The notes beneath the pieces were generated by a model, which worked only from the letters and a program-made list of their open reading frames with translations, was not told the DNA's origin and searched no databases. Below are positions 14,614 through 23,898 of a stretch of 43,148 nucleotides of DNA, piece after piece. The stretch is taken from positions 1 through 43,148 of the forward strand of contig JBLRWS010000018.1 of assembly GCA_047921075.1 (NCBI GenBank), written 5' to 3'. The stretch is from JBLRWS01 sp047921075. GTDB lineage: Bacteria > Bacteroidota > Rhodothermia > Balneolales > Balneolaceae. A program made the translations under genes and the position numbers. How positions within the stretch are numbered: the first letter of the stretch is position 1; each line of letters starts with the position of its first letter.

Positions 14614-16857
14614 TTACTTCAGATCGAAGCGATCGAGATTCATCACTTTGGCCCACGCGTTCACAAAATCGCGGACAAACTTCTCTTCGCTGTCGCCGGC
14701 GGCGTATACCTCGGCAAGTGCGCGAAGCTCCGAGTTGGATCCGAAGATCAAATCGGCGCGGGTGGCCGACCATACCGGCTCGCCGGATTTACGGTCGCTG
14801 CCCACAAACACATCCTGCTTGTCGGTGGTTGCCTGCCAGGTGATGTTCAGGTCGAGCAGGTTCACGAAGAAGTCGTTGGTGAGAGCACCCGGCTGATCGG
14901 TAAATACACCGTGCTTCGATCCGTTGTAGTTGGTGTTCAGCACACGCATACCGCCAACCAGAACCGTCATTTCGGGCGGTGTAAGGGTCAGAAGCTGCGA
15001 TTTGTCGATCAGCATCTCTTCGGCACTCGTGTTGTGTTTCGGCGCAAAGTAGTTGCGGAATCCATCAGCGGGCGGTTCCAGCCAGTCGAACGATTCCACA
15101 TCGGTCTGCTCTTGCGTGGCATCGGCGCGGCCGGGTGTAAATGGCACCGACACATCATGGCCGGCATCTGCGGCTGCTTTCTCGATGGCCGCTGCACCGC
15201 CCAGTACAATCAGGTCGGCGAGAGAGACGCGCTTGTCTCCCGATTGCGCACTGTTGAACGACTCCTGAATCTCTTCCAAAGTATTCAATACCCGGGTCAG
15301 TTGTTCAGGGTTGTTCACCTCCCACTTATTCTGTGGTGCGAGGCGAACACGCGCTCCATTGGCGCCGCCGCGTTTGTCCGATCCGCGGAAAGTAGAGGCC
15401 GACGCCCAGGCCGTTGATACCAATTCGGGCACGGTGAGTCCGCTCTCCAGAATAGTATTTTTCAGCGTGTCGGCATCCGCTTCATCCATCAGATCGTAAT
15501 CGACGGTGGGAATCGGGTCTTGCCAGAGAAGATCTTCCTGTGGCACTTCCGACCCGAGATAGAGCGCTTTTGGCCCCATATCGCGGTGTGTCAGTTTAAA
15601 CCAGGCGCGGGCAAAAGCGTCGGCAAACTCGTTGGGATTTTCGTAAAAGCGCCGGGAGATTTTCTCGTAGGCGGGATCTACTTTCAGCGAGAGGTCGGTG
15701 GTAAGCATAAAAGGCGCATGCTTCTTGTCGGGATCGTGCGCATCGGGCACGGTTCCTTCGCCGCCGCCATCTTTTGGCCGCCATTGCCACGCTCCGGCCG
15801 GGCTTTTGTACTTCTCCCAGTCGTATTTAAAAAGATTATCGAAGTAGAGGTTGGTCCACTCGGTCGGTTTCTGTGTCCACGCTCCTTCGAGGCCGCTGGT
15901 AATGGTATCGCCGGCTTTTCCGCTGCCGTGCGAGCTTTTCCAGCCGAGTCCCATCTCTTCAATGGGCGACGCTTCCGGCTCCGGACCGAGATGGCTTTCG
16001 GGAGCGGCACCGTGCGTTTTTCCAAAGGTGTGTCCGCCGGCAATCAGTGCTACCGTCTCTTCGTCGTTCATGGCCATCCGGGCGAATGTTTGCCGGATGA
16101 AGTGTGCCGCTTTTTCGGGGTCGGGCTCGCCAAACGGCCCTTCCGGATTTACATAAATCAATCCCATGTGATCGGCGCCCAGCGGTTCCTCGAGTGTGCC
16201 GTCGTCGGTGTGGCGGTGGCTGTCGAGCCATTCTCCCTCCGCACCCCAGTAAATATCGTCTTCGGGTTCCCAAACATCTTCGCGTCCCCCGGCAAATCCG
16301 TAGGTCTCGAAGCCCATCGTTTCCAGGGCTACGTTACCGGCCAGAATCATCAGGTCGGCCCAGGAGAGGCTGCGCCCGTATTTCTGTTTTACCGGCCAAA
16401 GCAGCAGGCGGGCTTTGTCGAGGTTTACATTATCGGGCCAGCTGTTGAGCGGCGCAAATCGCTGGTTTCCGGTTCCCCCGCCGCCACGGCCATCGGCCAC
16501 GCGGTACGTTCCGGCACTGTGCCACGCCATACGGATCATCAGCGGGCCGTAATGGCCATAATCGGCCGGCCACCACTCCTGAGAGTTGGTCATCAGCTCG
16601 GCAAGATCTTCTTTTACCGCCTTCAGGTCCAGTTCCTGAAACGCCGCGGCGTAGTCAAAATCCTCGCCCATCGGGTCCGATTTGGACGAATGCTGCCGCA
16701 GGATGTCCAGATTCAGTTGATTGGGCCACCATTCCCGTATTTTGGCTCCCGTGTTTGCCGTTTTCCGCATGCCACCGTTGTGAAACGGGCATTTGCTTTC
16801 ATTCACTTTGTACGTATTCGCCTTCTTGTCGGCGTTTTGATTTTCCTGGTTACTCAT
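14614..16857 (-). CDS. katG: catalase-peroxidase
   Basis: This 747-residue protein is full length for KatG. The distal heme pocket is intact in the first domain: R109, W112 and H113 in M-I-R-M-A-W-H-S-A-G-T-Y-R. Y-V-N-P-E-G supplies the Tyr of the Met-Tyr-Trp adduct, and G-G-H-T-F-G-K-T-H-G-A carries the proximal His. The second, heme-free peroxidase-like domain follows (L-V-S-T-A-W-A-S-A-S-T-F-R). The enzyme removes hydrogen peroxide in the cytoplasm. The C-P-F-H near residue 23 is a usual KatG N-terminal feature. A strong terminator follows. The gene is last in a minus-strand series with hemL, htpX and hemB. No oxidative-stress operator could be confirmed in the 139 bp upstream. Confidence 0.98.
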   Translation of the reverse strand: MSNQENQNADKKANTYKVNESKCPFHNGGMRKTANTGAKIREWWPNQLNLDILRQHSSKSDPMGEDFDYAAAFQELDLKAVKEDLAELMTNSQEWWPADYGHYGPLMIRMAWHSAGTYRVADGRGGGGTGNQRFAPLNSWPDNVNLDKARLLLWPVKQKYGRSLSWADLMILAGNVALETMGFETYGFAGGREDVWEPEDDIYWGAEGEWLDSHRHTDDGTLEEPLGADHMGLIYVNPEGPFGEPDPEKAAHFIRQTFARMAMNDEETVALIAGGHTFGKTHGAAPESHLGPEPEASPIEEMGLGWKSSHGSGKAGDTITSGLEGAWTQKPTEWTNLYFDNLFKYDWEKYKSPAGAWQWRPKDGGGEGTVPDAHDPDKKHAPFMLTTDLSLKVDPAYEKISRRFYENPNEFADAFARAWFKLTHRDMGPKALYLGSEVPQEDLLWQDPIPTVDYDLMDEADADTLKNTILESGLTVPELVSTAWASASTFRGSDKRGGANGARVRLAPQNKWEVNNPEQLTRVLNTLEEIQESFNSAQSGDKRVSLADLIVLGGAAAIEKAAADAGHDVSVPFTPGRADATQEQTDVESFDWLEPPADGFRNYFAPKHNTSAEEMLIDKSQLLTLTPPEMTVLVGGMRVLNTNYNGSKHGVFTDQPGALTNDFFVNLLDLNITWQATTDKQDVFVGSDRKSGEPVWSATRADLIFGSNSELRALAEVYAAGDSEEKFVRDFVNAWAKVMNLDRFDLK

Positions 16858-16996
16858 TCTCGTGCTTTTTTTGGTTGGATGGTAGGTTTAAAATACAGAA
16901 GCTGCCACGCACTATTCACATAGATTGTTCTTATAACATCAATTTTACCCGGTGATGAATAGAATACCGGCCCGAAATGAATACGATGCAGCCCTG

Positions 16997-18295
16997 TCAG
17001 GTTGATGACATCACCGCGCCTACGCTCTCATCTGCCGCTGCAATCGTCTTTTGCAGCATGGGGTAGGTGAGGGATGCGGCCAAGAACCAGCTTTCGAAGG
17101 GTGAGGGTGGCAGGTAGATGCCGCGCTTCAGCATCTCGTGAAAGAACTTTTTGAAGAGATCCTGATTGGTGGTATTGGCGGTTTTGAAATCGCGGACCGG
17201 TTCGCCGGTGAAGAAAATGGTAATCATAGAACCGACCTGGCGAATCTGAAAATCAACACCGTGTTTCAATAACACCTCATGCAGCCCTTTTTTTAGATAG
17301 TCGGTTTTCTCTTCGAGCTCAACGTAGAGTTCGGGATGGGCGTTCAGCCTGCCAAGCAGTGCATTGCCGGCACTCATGGCGAGCGGGTTGCCCGACAGCG
17401 TTCCTGCCTGATACACCGGCCCGACCGGTGCAACCACATCCATGATCTCTTTTTTGCCGCCATAGGCACCCACCGGAAGCCCGCCGCCGATAATTTTACC
17501 GTAGGTGACCAGGTCGGCCCAGACATCGTAGCGCTCCTGTGCGCCTCCCCGGGCCAGGCGAAATCCGGTCATCACCTCATCAAAAATCAAGACGGTGCCG
17601 TGTTCGTCGCACAGCGAGCGGAGCCCTTCCAAAAATCCGGGCTCGGGCGGAATACAGCCCATATTGCCGGCTACCGGCTCCACAATGATCGCCGCAACAT
17701 TCTCTTTGTTCTTGTTGAGCAGTTTTTCAACACTCTCCAGATCGTTGTAATCGGCATTGAGAGTGTCTTTGGCGGTTCCTTTGGTTACCCCCGGGCTGCT
17801 CGGTTTGCCCAGTGTAAGGGCGCCGCTTCCCGCTTTAATCAAAAACGAATCGCCGTGGCCGTGATAGTTTCCTTCAAATTTGATGATTTTGTCCCGCCCG
17901 GTGTAGCCGCGGGCAACACGGATGGCGCTCATGCACGCTTCGGTCCCGGAGTTGACCATCCGCACCCGTTCTATGTTGGGCACCATTTCTTGCACCAGCT
18001 CCGCCATATCAATTTCTACCCGGGTGGGTGCGCCAAAGGAGGTGGAGTTGAAGGAGGCGTCTTGCACCGCCTTGATGACGGCAGGGTAGGCGTGGCCTAA
18101 AATCATGGGCCCCCAGGAACCGACATAGTCGATGTACTCATTTCCATCCACATCGGTCAGGATCGATCCGCTCGCTTTTTCAAAAAAAATCGGGGTGCCG
18201 CCAACCGATTTAAACGCCCGTGCCGGTGAATTGACCCCGCCGGGGATAAATTTTTGTGCCCTGTTGAATAGATATTCGCTTTTGTTTAGGATCAT
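16997..18295 (-). CDS. hemL: glutamate-1-semialdehyde 2,1-aminomutase
   Basis: This protein of about 432 residues is a class III PLP aminotransferase-fold enzyme that converts glutamate-1-semialdehyde to 5-aminolevulinate in the C5 heme pathway. Signature segments are F-I-P-G-G-V-N-S-P-A-R-A-F, G-H-A-Y-P, N-S-G-T-E-A, and G-N-Y-H-G-H. The PLP-binding lysine lies in T-Y-G-K-I-I-G-G-G-L-P-V-G-A-Y-G-G. The frame is open to 18343, but the added residues are only translation of a TTGAGTC tandem repeat, so the ATG at 18295 is chosen. It is separated from htpX by that repeat and hairpin and followed by katG. HemB, the next enzyme of the pathway, is encoded two genes upstream. Confidence 0.97.
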   Translation of the reverse strand: MILNKSEYLFNRAQKFIPGGVNSPARAFKSVGGTPIFFEKASGSILTDVDGNEYIDYVGSWGPMILGHAYPAVIKAVQDASFNSTSFGAPTRVEIDMAELVQEMVPNIERVRMVNSGTEACMSAIRVARGYTGRDKIIKFEGNYHGHGDSFLIKAGSGALTLGKPSSPGVTKGTAKDTLNADYNDLESVEKLLNKNKENVAAIIVEPVAGNMGCIPPEPGFLEGLRSLCDEHGTVLIFDEVMTGFRLARGGAQERYDVWADLVTYGKIIGGGLPVGAYGGKKEIMDVVAPVGPVYQAGTLSGNPLAMSAGNALLGRLNAHPELYVELEEKTDYLKKGLHEVLLKHGVDFQIRQVGSMITIFFTGEPVRDFKTANTTNQDLFKKFFHEMLKRGIYLPPSPFESWFLAASLTYPMLQKTIAAADESVGAVMSST

Positions 18296-18298
18296 AGT

Positions 18299-18357
18299 CT
18301 TGAGTCTTGAGTCCTGAGTCTTGAGTCGTGAGGGCGTTCTCAAGACTCACGACTCAG
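18299..18357. repeat. TTGAGTC tandem heptamers with inverted arm
   Basis: Four consecutive TTGAGTC-type heptamers (one is CTGAGTC) start at 18300. TGAGTCGTGAG at 18322-18332 then pairs perfectly with CTCACGACTCA at 18346-18356 across 13 bases. The block fills most of the 77-bp gap between htpX and hemL. I recall similar GACTC/TTGAGTC runs scattered in genomes of this group. The function is unknown. Confidence 0.85.
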
Positions 18358-18372
18358 AACTATCTTCTAATT

Positions 18373-19263
18373 TCAGTCGGTCATGTTTTGCAGTGCGGCA
18401 ATTCGCTTGTCAAGCGGTGGGTGTGTCATAAACAGCGCTTTTAAACCACCCTTTTTACCTCCGGTAATACCAAATGCCTGCATCGATTCCGGCAGTTGAT
18501 TCGGTACATTGCTTTCCGCTTTCAGCCGCTGCAGTGCGTTAATCATACCCATCCGGCTGCCCAGGCGTGCACCCGCACGGTCGGCCACAAATTCGCGACG
18601 GCGCGAGAACCAGAAGACAATGGTGGATGCCAATATGGCCAACACAATCTCGGCAACGATTGTTGTAATGAAGTAGCCGATACCGAGGCCCTGCTCATTG
18701 CGCAGTACAAGCCGGTCTACGGCAAAGCCGATCACGCGGGCAAGAAACATCACAAAGGTGTTTACCACGCCCTGAATAAGGGCCAGGGTGATCATGTCGC
18801 CATTGGCTACGTGGCCGATTTCGTGGCCCATCACCGCTTCGATTTCGTCTCTGTTAAAGCGCTGCATCATGCCGCTGCTTACAGCCACAAGTGCTTTGTT
18901 TCGATTGGCGCCGGTGGCAAATGCGTTGGCCTGTTGGGCTTCAAAAATTCCAACTTCCGGCATGCCGATACCGGCCTCCTGACTCTGGCGCTCTACAAGG
19001 CGCACCAGCCACTCTTCTTCGCTGTTTCGGGGCTTATCGATAAGGTGCACCTTCATGCTCCATTTGGCAATCTTTTTAGAGAGCAGAAGCGAAATGAAGG
19101 AGCCTGCCATCCCGAAAACGAAACAGAAAATGAGGAGTGCCTGCAAATTCAGGTTGGTGCCGGTTTCATCGAGGAACGACCCAACACCAAGAATAGAGAG
19201 GGTAATACTTGCTACAACAATAATGGCCAGGTTGGTGGCAAGAAATAATAGAACTCGTTTCAT
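18373..19263 (-). CDS. htpX: membrane zinc metalloprotease HtpX
   Basis: This 296-residue M48B protease has two N-terminal membrane helices (V-L-L-F-L-A-T-N-L-A-I-I and L-L-I-F-C-F-V-F-G). The zinc motif H147-E148-x-x-H151 is in V-M-G-H-E-I-G-H-V. Two further membrane segments follow, and the third zinc ligand, a Glu, is in R-R-E-F-V-A-D-R-A-G-A. It degrades damaged or misfolded inner-membrane proteins with its active site facing the cytoplasm. Length and order match the family. It lies between hemB (53 bp upstream) and hemL (77 bp downstream, across a repeat). No heat-shock promoter was recognised. Confidence 0.96.
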   Translation of the reverse strand: MKRVLLFLATNLAIIVVASITLSILGVGSFLDETGTNLNLQALLIFCFVFGMAGSFISLLLSKKIAKWSMKVHLIDKPRNSEEEWLVRLVERQSQEAGIGMPEVGIFEAQQANAFATGANRNKALVAVSSGMMQRFNRDEIEAVMGHEIGHVANGDMITLALIQGVVNTFVMFLARVIGFAVDRLVLRNEQGLGIGYFITTIVAEIVLAILASTIVFWFSRRREFVADRAGARLGSRMGMINALQRLKAESNVPNQLPESMQAFGITGGKKGGLKALFMTHPPLDKRIAALQNMTD

Positions 19264-19316
19264 TTTTTTAAAATAGGTTTACGTGGTTAATGTACTGAGA
19301 TTATAAAATTGGCTTT

Positions 19317-20315
19317 TTATAGAGAAGCAGATTGCAACAATCGTGCCGCATCTTTTGCAAAGTAGGTGGCAATGAGGTCGGCGCCGGCGCGCTTAAAACC
19401 AATCAGCTGTTCCATCATGGCCTCTTCTTCATGAAGCCAGCCGTTGGCCGCTGCCGCTTTGATCATGGCGTACTCACCGGAGACGTTGTACACTGCCACG
19501 GGTACGTGAACCGATTCTTTTACAGCGCGCACCACATCAAGATAGGGAAGCCCGGGCTTCACCATCACAATATCGGCGCCTTCATGCTCGTCGCTCACCG
19601 CCTCTTTTACCGCTTCTATAACGTTTGCCGGATTCATTTGATACGTCTTTTTATCTCCAAATCCCGGAGCGGAATCGAGCGCGTCGCGAAACGGGCCGTA
19701 AAACACGGAGGCGTACTTGGCGCTGTAGGCCATGATTCCGGTGTTGGTGTATCCCATTTCGTCGAGGGCGTGGCGCATCACGGCAATACGGCCGTCCATC
19801 ATATCGCTCGGAGCTACAAAGTCGGCACCGGCTTCGGCATGGCTAACCGCCATTTTGGCAAGCAGTTCCGCACTTTCGTCATTTAGAATCTCGCCATCCT
19901 CCACAATTCCGTCGTGTCCGTAACGGCTGTACGGGTCCAGCGCCACATCGGTCATAACAAGCAGTTCAGGAAACGCCTCTTTCAGCTTCCGTACGGTTTG
20001 CTGCATCAACCCGTCGGGGTTTAGCGCCTCGGTGCCTTCGTTGTCTTTCTTGTGGTCGGGCACTTTGGCAAACAGAAGAACGGCCGGAATACCCAAGTCG
20101 GCCAGCTCCCGCACTTCATCCATCAGCCGGTCGGCCGTAAACCGAAAATAGCCGGGCATGGATGGGATCTCTTCGCGGGTGTCGTCTCCTTCCATGACAA
20201 AAAGCGGTGCAATCAGATCGTCAGTACGCAGATGATGCTCGGCGGCCATGCGGCGAATGGCCGCATTTTGCCGAAGCCGTCGCGGCCTCGATTCGGGAAA
20301 TTGTGAGTGACTCAT
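19317..20315 (-). CDS. hemB: delta-aminolevulinic acid dehydratase (porphobilinogen synthase)
   Basis: This 332-residue protein condenses two 5-aminolevulinate molecules into porphobilinogen, the step after HemL. The two Schiff-base lysines are in Y-S-A-K-Y-A-S and V-M-V-K-P-G-L-P-Y, and Y-G-P-F-R-D-A is conserved. The metal-site loop reads T-D-V-A-L-D-P-Y-S-R-Y-G-H-D-G: the cysteines of zinc-type enzymes are replaced by Ala/Asp, which is the pattern of Mg-dependent HemB. The start at 20315 gives the usual N-terminus (R-P-R-R-L-R-Q-N). The ChaN-like gene ends 10 bp upstream, so the two are probably co-transcribed. Confidence 0.97.
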   Translation of the reverse strand: MSHSQFPESRPRRLRQNAAIRRMAAEHHLRTDDLIAPLFVMEGDDTREEIPSMPGYFRFTADRLMDEVRELADLGIPAVLLFAKVPDHKKDNEGTEALNPDGLMQQTVRKLKEAFPELLVMTDVALDPYSRYGHDGIVEDGEILNDESAELLAKMAVSHAEAGADFVAPSDMMDGRIAVMRHALDEMGYTNTGIMAYSAKYASVFYGPFRDALDSAPGFGDKKTYQMNPANVIEAVKEAVSDEHEGADIVMVKPGLPYLDVVRAVKESVHVPVAVYNVSGEYAMIKAAAANGWLHEEEAMMEQLIGFKRAGADLIATYFAKDAARLLQSASL

Positions 20316-20325
20316 GGGTGATTAA

Positions 20326-21186
20326 TCAATGTGTGGTTGTCATGGTTTCGGGCACGACTACGGTAATATCGGCCGCCTGCAGCAGAGACGGGTCTACGTT
20401 CCGCACATCGGCCACGGTAATGGTGTTGATGGTGAGAATACGAAGATCGGGCCGCTGTTGACGCACATACCACACAATGCCCTCGTCTTGGTTGGAGTGG
20501 TACGAGCCGTTCAGATGAAGCAGCCGGCTCTGCGGTTTCAGGTACTGAAGAATAAAATGAGCCATGGTCGCGTCCTTCACCGCCTGCGCGTAGATCAGGT
20601 TTACACCTCCGTGCCCGTGGGCAGCCTCGCTCATTGCCCGGTACGTGGGCAGAGTGGTGTCGACCTCTACCGGCAGGGGCATCATCCACTGTTTCGCCTC
20701 ATCGGCGAGTTCGTGCAGCGGGTCCAGTCCGCCGCTGTACACCGCATTGGCGTAGCGACGGGGAATGTTTGTGGCGATGACCGGCAGCCCGTTGGCGCGT
20801 GCAAACTCAACCACCGGTTTGTAGTCGGTCGGGTAGTTGTTCCACAATCGCGCTTCGCTTTCGAAACTGCGCTGGGTAATCAGGCCGGCCAGGTATTCAT
20901 CCAGCAACACCTGCTGGTCGGCTTCAAACATCTCCATGCCTACCATGGTGGTTTTGGCCGTATCTGCCGCAAGGTCGCTCAACAGTTCCAGCTGCAGCCA
21001 GTGTGCAATCGCGCTGTTGTGCAGTTCACCAAAAAAAATCAGGTCGCTGTTGCCCGCCTGCACCGCCACGCTCTGATACGATATCACACCGCCTGACTGA
21101 TTATACAGCAGGTATGCGGGCTTATCGGGGGAGTTGCCCCAGGTTGCAAGCAGAAACAGAATCGTAAGTGCAGGTTTGATCATCAT
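20326..21186 (-). CDS. ChaN family exported protein (heme/iron-associated)
   Basis: This protein of about 286 residues has an N-terminal hydrophobic signal (A-L-T-I-L-F-L-L-A-T-W-G) without a lipobox cysteine. The ChaN/DUF399 pattern is clear: F-F-G-E-L-H-N-S near residue 60, V-G-M-E-M-F-E-A-D-Q-Q, P-V-I-A-T-N-I-P-R-R, and Q-A-V-K-D-A-T-M-A-H. Campylobacter ChaN binds heme pairs and is linked to iron uptake; other members have unknown roles, so heme binding is an inference. Its placement 10 bp before hemB supports a heme connection. The ATG at 21186 (or 21183) starts the signal; an in-frame ATG at 21204 is also possible. Confidence 0.82.
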   Translation of the reverse strand: MMIKPALTILFLLATWGNSPDKPAYLLYNQSGGVISYQSVAVQAGNSDLIFFGELHNSAIAHWLQLELLSDLAADTAKTTMVGMEMFEADQQVLLDEYLAGLITQRSFESEARLWNNYPTDYKPVVEFARANGLPVIATNIPRRYANAVYSGGLDPLHELADEAKQWMMPLPVEVDTTLPTYRAMSEAAHGHGGVNLIYAQAVKDATMAHFILQYLKPQSRLLHLNGSYHSNQDEGIVWYVRQQRPDLRILTINTITVADVRNVDPSLLQAADITVVVPETMTTTH

Positions 21187-21268
21187 GGTTTTCGGGCTGT
21201 CCACCCGATCGGCGGATGGCTGTTCAAGGTTTCAAAAAACAAAGATTAGATGAATGCATCGTTAAGAA

Positions 21269-22918
21269 TTAAGGGGCCTGCGAAAGCATCTGCTGCCGAA
21301 CGGCCCGGAACTCGTCGCCCTCTTCCCAGCGCATCATCTCATCGGCGTTGATTACATCGTACGCCACGTAAAACATCAGCCGCGTGTCGCTCTCCATCCC
21401 CAACACATCCCAGTACTCGTTGATCTCATCGCCGGGCTGATGGTAATTGGCCGCCCGAACGCTGTCGGCTGTCTGGCTAAAATTGGCCGGTTTGTTGATG
21501 TATTCCCGGCCGGGATTTGGGTAGATGGCCGGGATGCCGATTCGCGCGTATGAAAAATGATCCGACCGGTAAAAGAAACCCTGCTGCGGTTCCGGGTCGG
21601 GAGCGATGGTTCGCCCGTGCTGCTGCGCATGCTTTTTAAAGTAGTCTGTTAATGTATTGCGCCCGTATCCCACCAGCGTCAGATCGCGGGTTTCGCCAAA
21701 AATCTGCATGCTGTCCAGGTTAAAATTGGCCGATACGTTGCCGGGATGAACCGTTGGGTTTCGCGACCAGTACAGCGAGCCGAGAAGCCCCATCTCTTCC
21801 GCGCCCACGAACATAATCAGTGCCGAGCGGCGCAGCGTCGACTCTACCTCTTTAAGAGCGCCGGCCACTTCCAGCAGAGCGGCCGTGCCAGATGCATTAT
21901 CCCAGGCGCCGTTGTAAATTACCGTTTCCCCGTCGTCTGTTTCAGCTTTGCCGAGGTGATCGTAGTGGGCAGAGAAGATCACATACTCATCTTTCAGGTC
22001 GGGGTCGGTTCCCTCTACCAGTCCGATCACGTTTCGGGTGCTCATGTCGCTGTATTCGGCTTCGAGAAACAGATCGAGTTGGACACCGTTCAGGGGAACC
22101 GGCTCGAAGTTTCGATCGGCGGCAGCGTCCAGCATCTGATCCAGATCGAGGCCTGCGCTTTCAAACAAGCGGCTGCTCGCGGGTTGGGTCATCCAGGCGC
22201 TAAATTCCGGGCGGGCGGTGCCGCTCTCGCCACCCTTCAGGCTAAACCGCTCGCGGCCCCAGCTGTTGGCCACCACATCCCAGCCGTAACCGGCGGTTGG
22301 GGTGGTGTGAATGATGATGGCACCCAGGGCTCCCATCTCTTCAGCCATTTCAAATTTATAACTCCAGCGGCCGTAGTAGAGGCGCGAATCGCCTTCGAAA
22401 ATCTCGGGGTCATGCGAGGGATCACTATTTTTGAATACCAGAACCTTGCCCTCTACATCGGCACCTTTGTAATCATCCCAGTCGAATTCGGGTGCCTGAA
22501 TGCCGTATCCTACGTAGAGCAGTTCCGCACGCCGCAGATCAACGGTTTCGGCCTCATTGGCCGGCCATGCCATAAAATCGGTGAGGTAGGTAAGGGAGAT
22601 GTTCGGCGAAGCGCCGGATACAAGCGTCATCCGCGCCGTATTACGGTTTACCCGCTGGCCCAGAAGCGGCACCTGCTGCGTAAAGCTCCCGTCGGGCATG
22701 CCGGGCTGTACACCCATCTGTTCGAGCTGTTCAATCAGATAGTTGACCGTACGATCTTCGCCGGGTGAGGCGGGCGCACGCCCTTCAAACTCATCGGATG
22801 CGAGCACCTGAATGTGATTGAGCATGGTATCGCCAAAAATGGTTTCTGCGCCTTGTTCTGCAGGCGGGATGGAACAGGCGGTTATGAGAACAAGCAGAGC
22901 GATAAAATAGCGTTTCAT
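21269..22918 (-). CDS. M28 family zinc peptidase lipoprotein
   Basis: This protein of about 549 residues has a lipoprotein signal, M-K-R-Y-F-I-A-L-L-V-L-I-T-A-C. An inserted PA-type domain sits at about residues 120-260. The M28 catalytic part follows, with zinc ligands in F-S-A-H-Y-D-H-L-G, W-D-N-A-S-G-T-A-A and V-G-A-E-E-M-G-L-L-G-S, plus a later H-F-S. It should be a di-zinc aminopeptidase or carboxypeptidase acting on peptides outside the cytoplasm. The frame is open to 23038; the ATG at 22918 is preferred because it starts the lipoprotein signal. The gene is divergent from the SDR gene across 155 bp. Confidence 0.92.
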   Translation of the reverse strand: MKRYFIALLVLITACSIPPAEQGAETIFGDTMLNHIQVLASDEFEGRAPASPGEDRTVNYLIEQLEQMGVQPGMPDGSFTQQVPLLGQRVNRNTARMTLVSGASPNISLTYLTDFMAWPANEAETVDLRRAELLYVGYGIQAPEFDWDDYKGADVEGKVLVFKNSDPSHDPEIFEGDSRLYYGRWSYKFEMAEEMGALGAIIIHTTPTAGYGWDVVANSWGRERFSLKGGESGTARPEFSAWMTQPASSRLFESAGLDLDQMLDAAADRNFEPVPLNGVQLDLFLEAEYSDMSTRNVIGLVEGTDPDLKDEYVIFSAHYDHLGKAETDDGETVIYNGAWDNASGTAALLEVAGALKEVESTLRRSALIMFVGAEEMGLLGSLYWSRNPTVHPGNVSANFNLDSMQIFGETRDLTLVGYGRNTLTDYFKKHAQQHGRTIAPDPEPQQGFFYRSDHFSYARIGIPAIYPNPGREYINKPANFSQTADSVRAANYHQPGDEINEYWDVLGMESDTRLMFYVAYDVINADEMMRWEEGDEFRAVRQQMLSQAP

Positions 22919-23073
22919 AAGCAAGGAATGCGTCGGTTTACGGTAGTTAGTGGCAACCTGTAACATACGGCATATCACTGAAAAAATCTGATCGGTGCCA
23001 ACCGCTGCTGCATTTTTGGCTGACATTGACCGGGGCAATGATTACTATTCGGCAGATGCGAAAACAGTGATCT

Positions 23074-23892
23074 ATGAAAGCGTTCTACCAACACAAAACC
23101 ATTCTTGTAACCGGAGCCGCAAGCGGCATTGGCAATCATTTTTGTGAGCGGGTCGCCTCGCTTGGCCCCTGCAGGCTCATCTTGTGGGACCGCAACCCCG
23201 ACATTCTCAAAACATTCGCAGCCGGCCTCCCCGGCCATGCGGAGGTGCGCTGGGCAGATGTGGATGTGGCGAATGCAGAGGCCATCCGCCGCGAGGCCGA
23301 ACAGCTTCTGGACGATGACTGGCTGCCCGACCTGGTGGTAAACTGTGCCGGAGTGGTTCGCGATGGCTATTTTCACGAGCTGGACAGTGCCTCCATCGGA
23401 TCAACGATTGCCATCAATACCACCGGCAGTATGTGGGTGGTACACGCCTTTTTGCCGGAGATGATCCTGCGCGGAAGCGGGCACGTGGTGAACATCGCCT
23501 CGGCTTCGGGCTACATCGGCAACCCCAGAATGAGCGTGTACGCAGCAAGTAAGTGGGCGGTGATTGGATGGAGTGAATCGCTTCGGCTGGAGATGAAGCG
23601 GCTTGCAACCGGCGTTAACGTAACGGTGGTTATTCCAAGCTACATCCAAACGGGCATGTTCGACGGAGTAAAGCCGCCGCTGCTGGTGCCCATACTTACC
23701 ACAGAAGCGATTGTAACAAAAATGCTCCGGGGCATTGCGCGCGGGGCGTTCAGAATTCAGGCGCCGTTTATGGTACGGTTTGTGCCGCTTCTGAAAGCGG
23801 TGCTGCCCACCGCCGCATTCGACTGGCTTGCCGGCGGTGTTTTGGGTGTATACAACTCCATGGATACATTCAGGGGCAGAATCAAAAAATAG
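23074..23892 (+). CDS. SDR family NAD(P)-dependent oxidoreductase
   Basis: This 272-residue classical short-chain dehydrogenase has the cofactor motif T-G-A-A-S-G-I-G at 13-20, N-C-A-G at about 90-93, the catalytic S143 region (N-I-A-S-A-S-G), and Y156-x-x-x-K160. D39 after the second strand suggests NAD preference. The C-terminal extension is rich in hydrophobic residues (M-V-R-F-V-P-L-L-K-A-V-L-P), suggesting membrane association and a lipid-like substrate. It is the first gene of a tight four-gene set with an aldehyde dehydrogenase 6 bp downstream, which suggests an alcohol/ketone-to-acid oxidation route. Confidence 0.9.
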   Translation: MKAFYQHKTILVTGAASGIGNHFCERVASLGPCRLILWDRNPDILKTFAAGLPGHAEVRWADVDVANAEAIRREAEQLLDDDWLPDLVVNCAGVVRDGYFHELDSASIGSTIAINTTGSMWVVHAFLPEMILRGSGHVVNIASASGYIGNPRMSVYAASKWAVIGWSESLRLEMKRLATGVNVTVVIPSYIQTGMFDGVKPPLLVPILTTEAIVTKMLRGIARGAFRIQAPFMVRFVPLLKAVLPTAAFDWLAGGVLGVYNSMDTFRGRIKK

Positions 23893-23898
23893 ATTATC

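Noticed and set aside
15520..16923. 467-codon plus-strand frame opposite katG
   Set aside because: It is an antisense shadow of a perfectly conserved katG gene in GC-rich DNA, with no family resemblance.
16912..16923. CTAT-TCAC-ATAG upstream of katG as an OxyR-type site
   Set aside because: The half-site order is opposite to the known ATAG...CTAT arrangement and only one pair is present.
18299..18357. TTGAGTC repeats as a CRISPR array
   Set aside because: The units are 7 bases without spacers, and there are no cas genes in the window.
21746..22768. 340-codon plus-strand frame opposite the M28 peptidase
   Set aside because: It is a shadow of a conserved gene with a clear lipoprotein signal and zinc motifs on the other strand.
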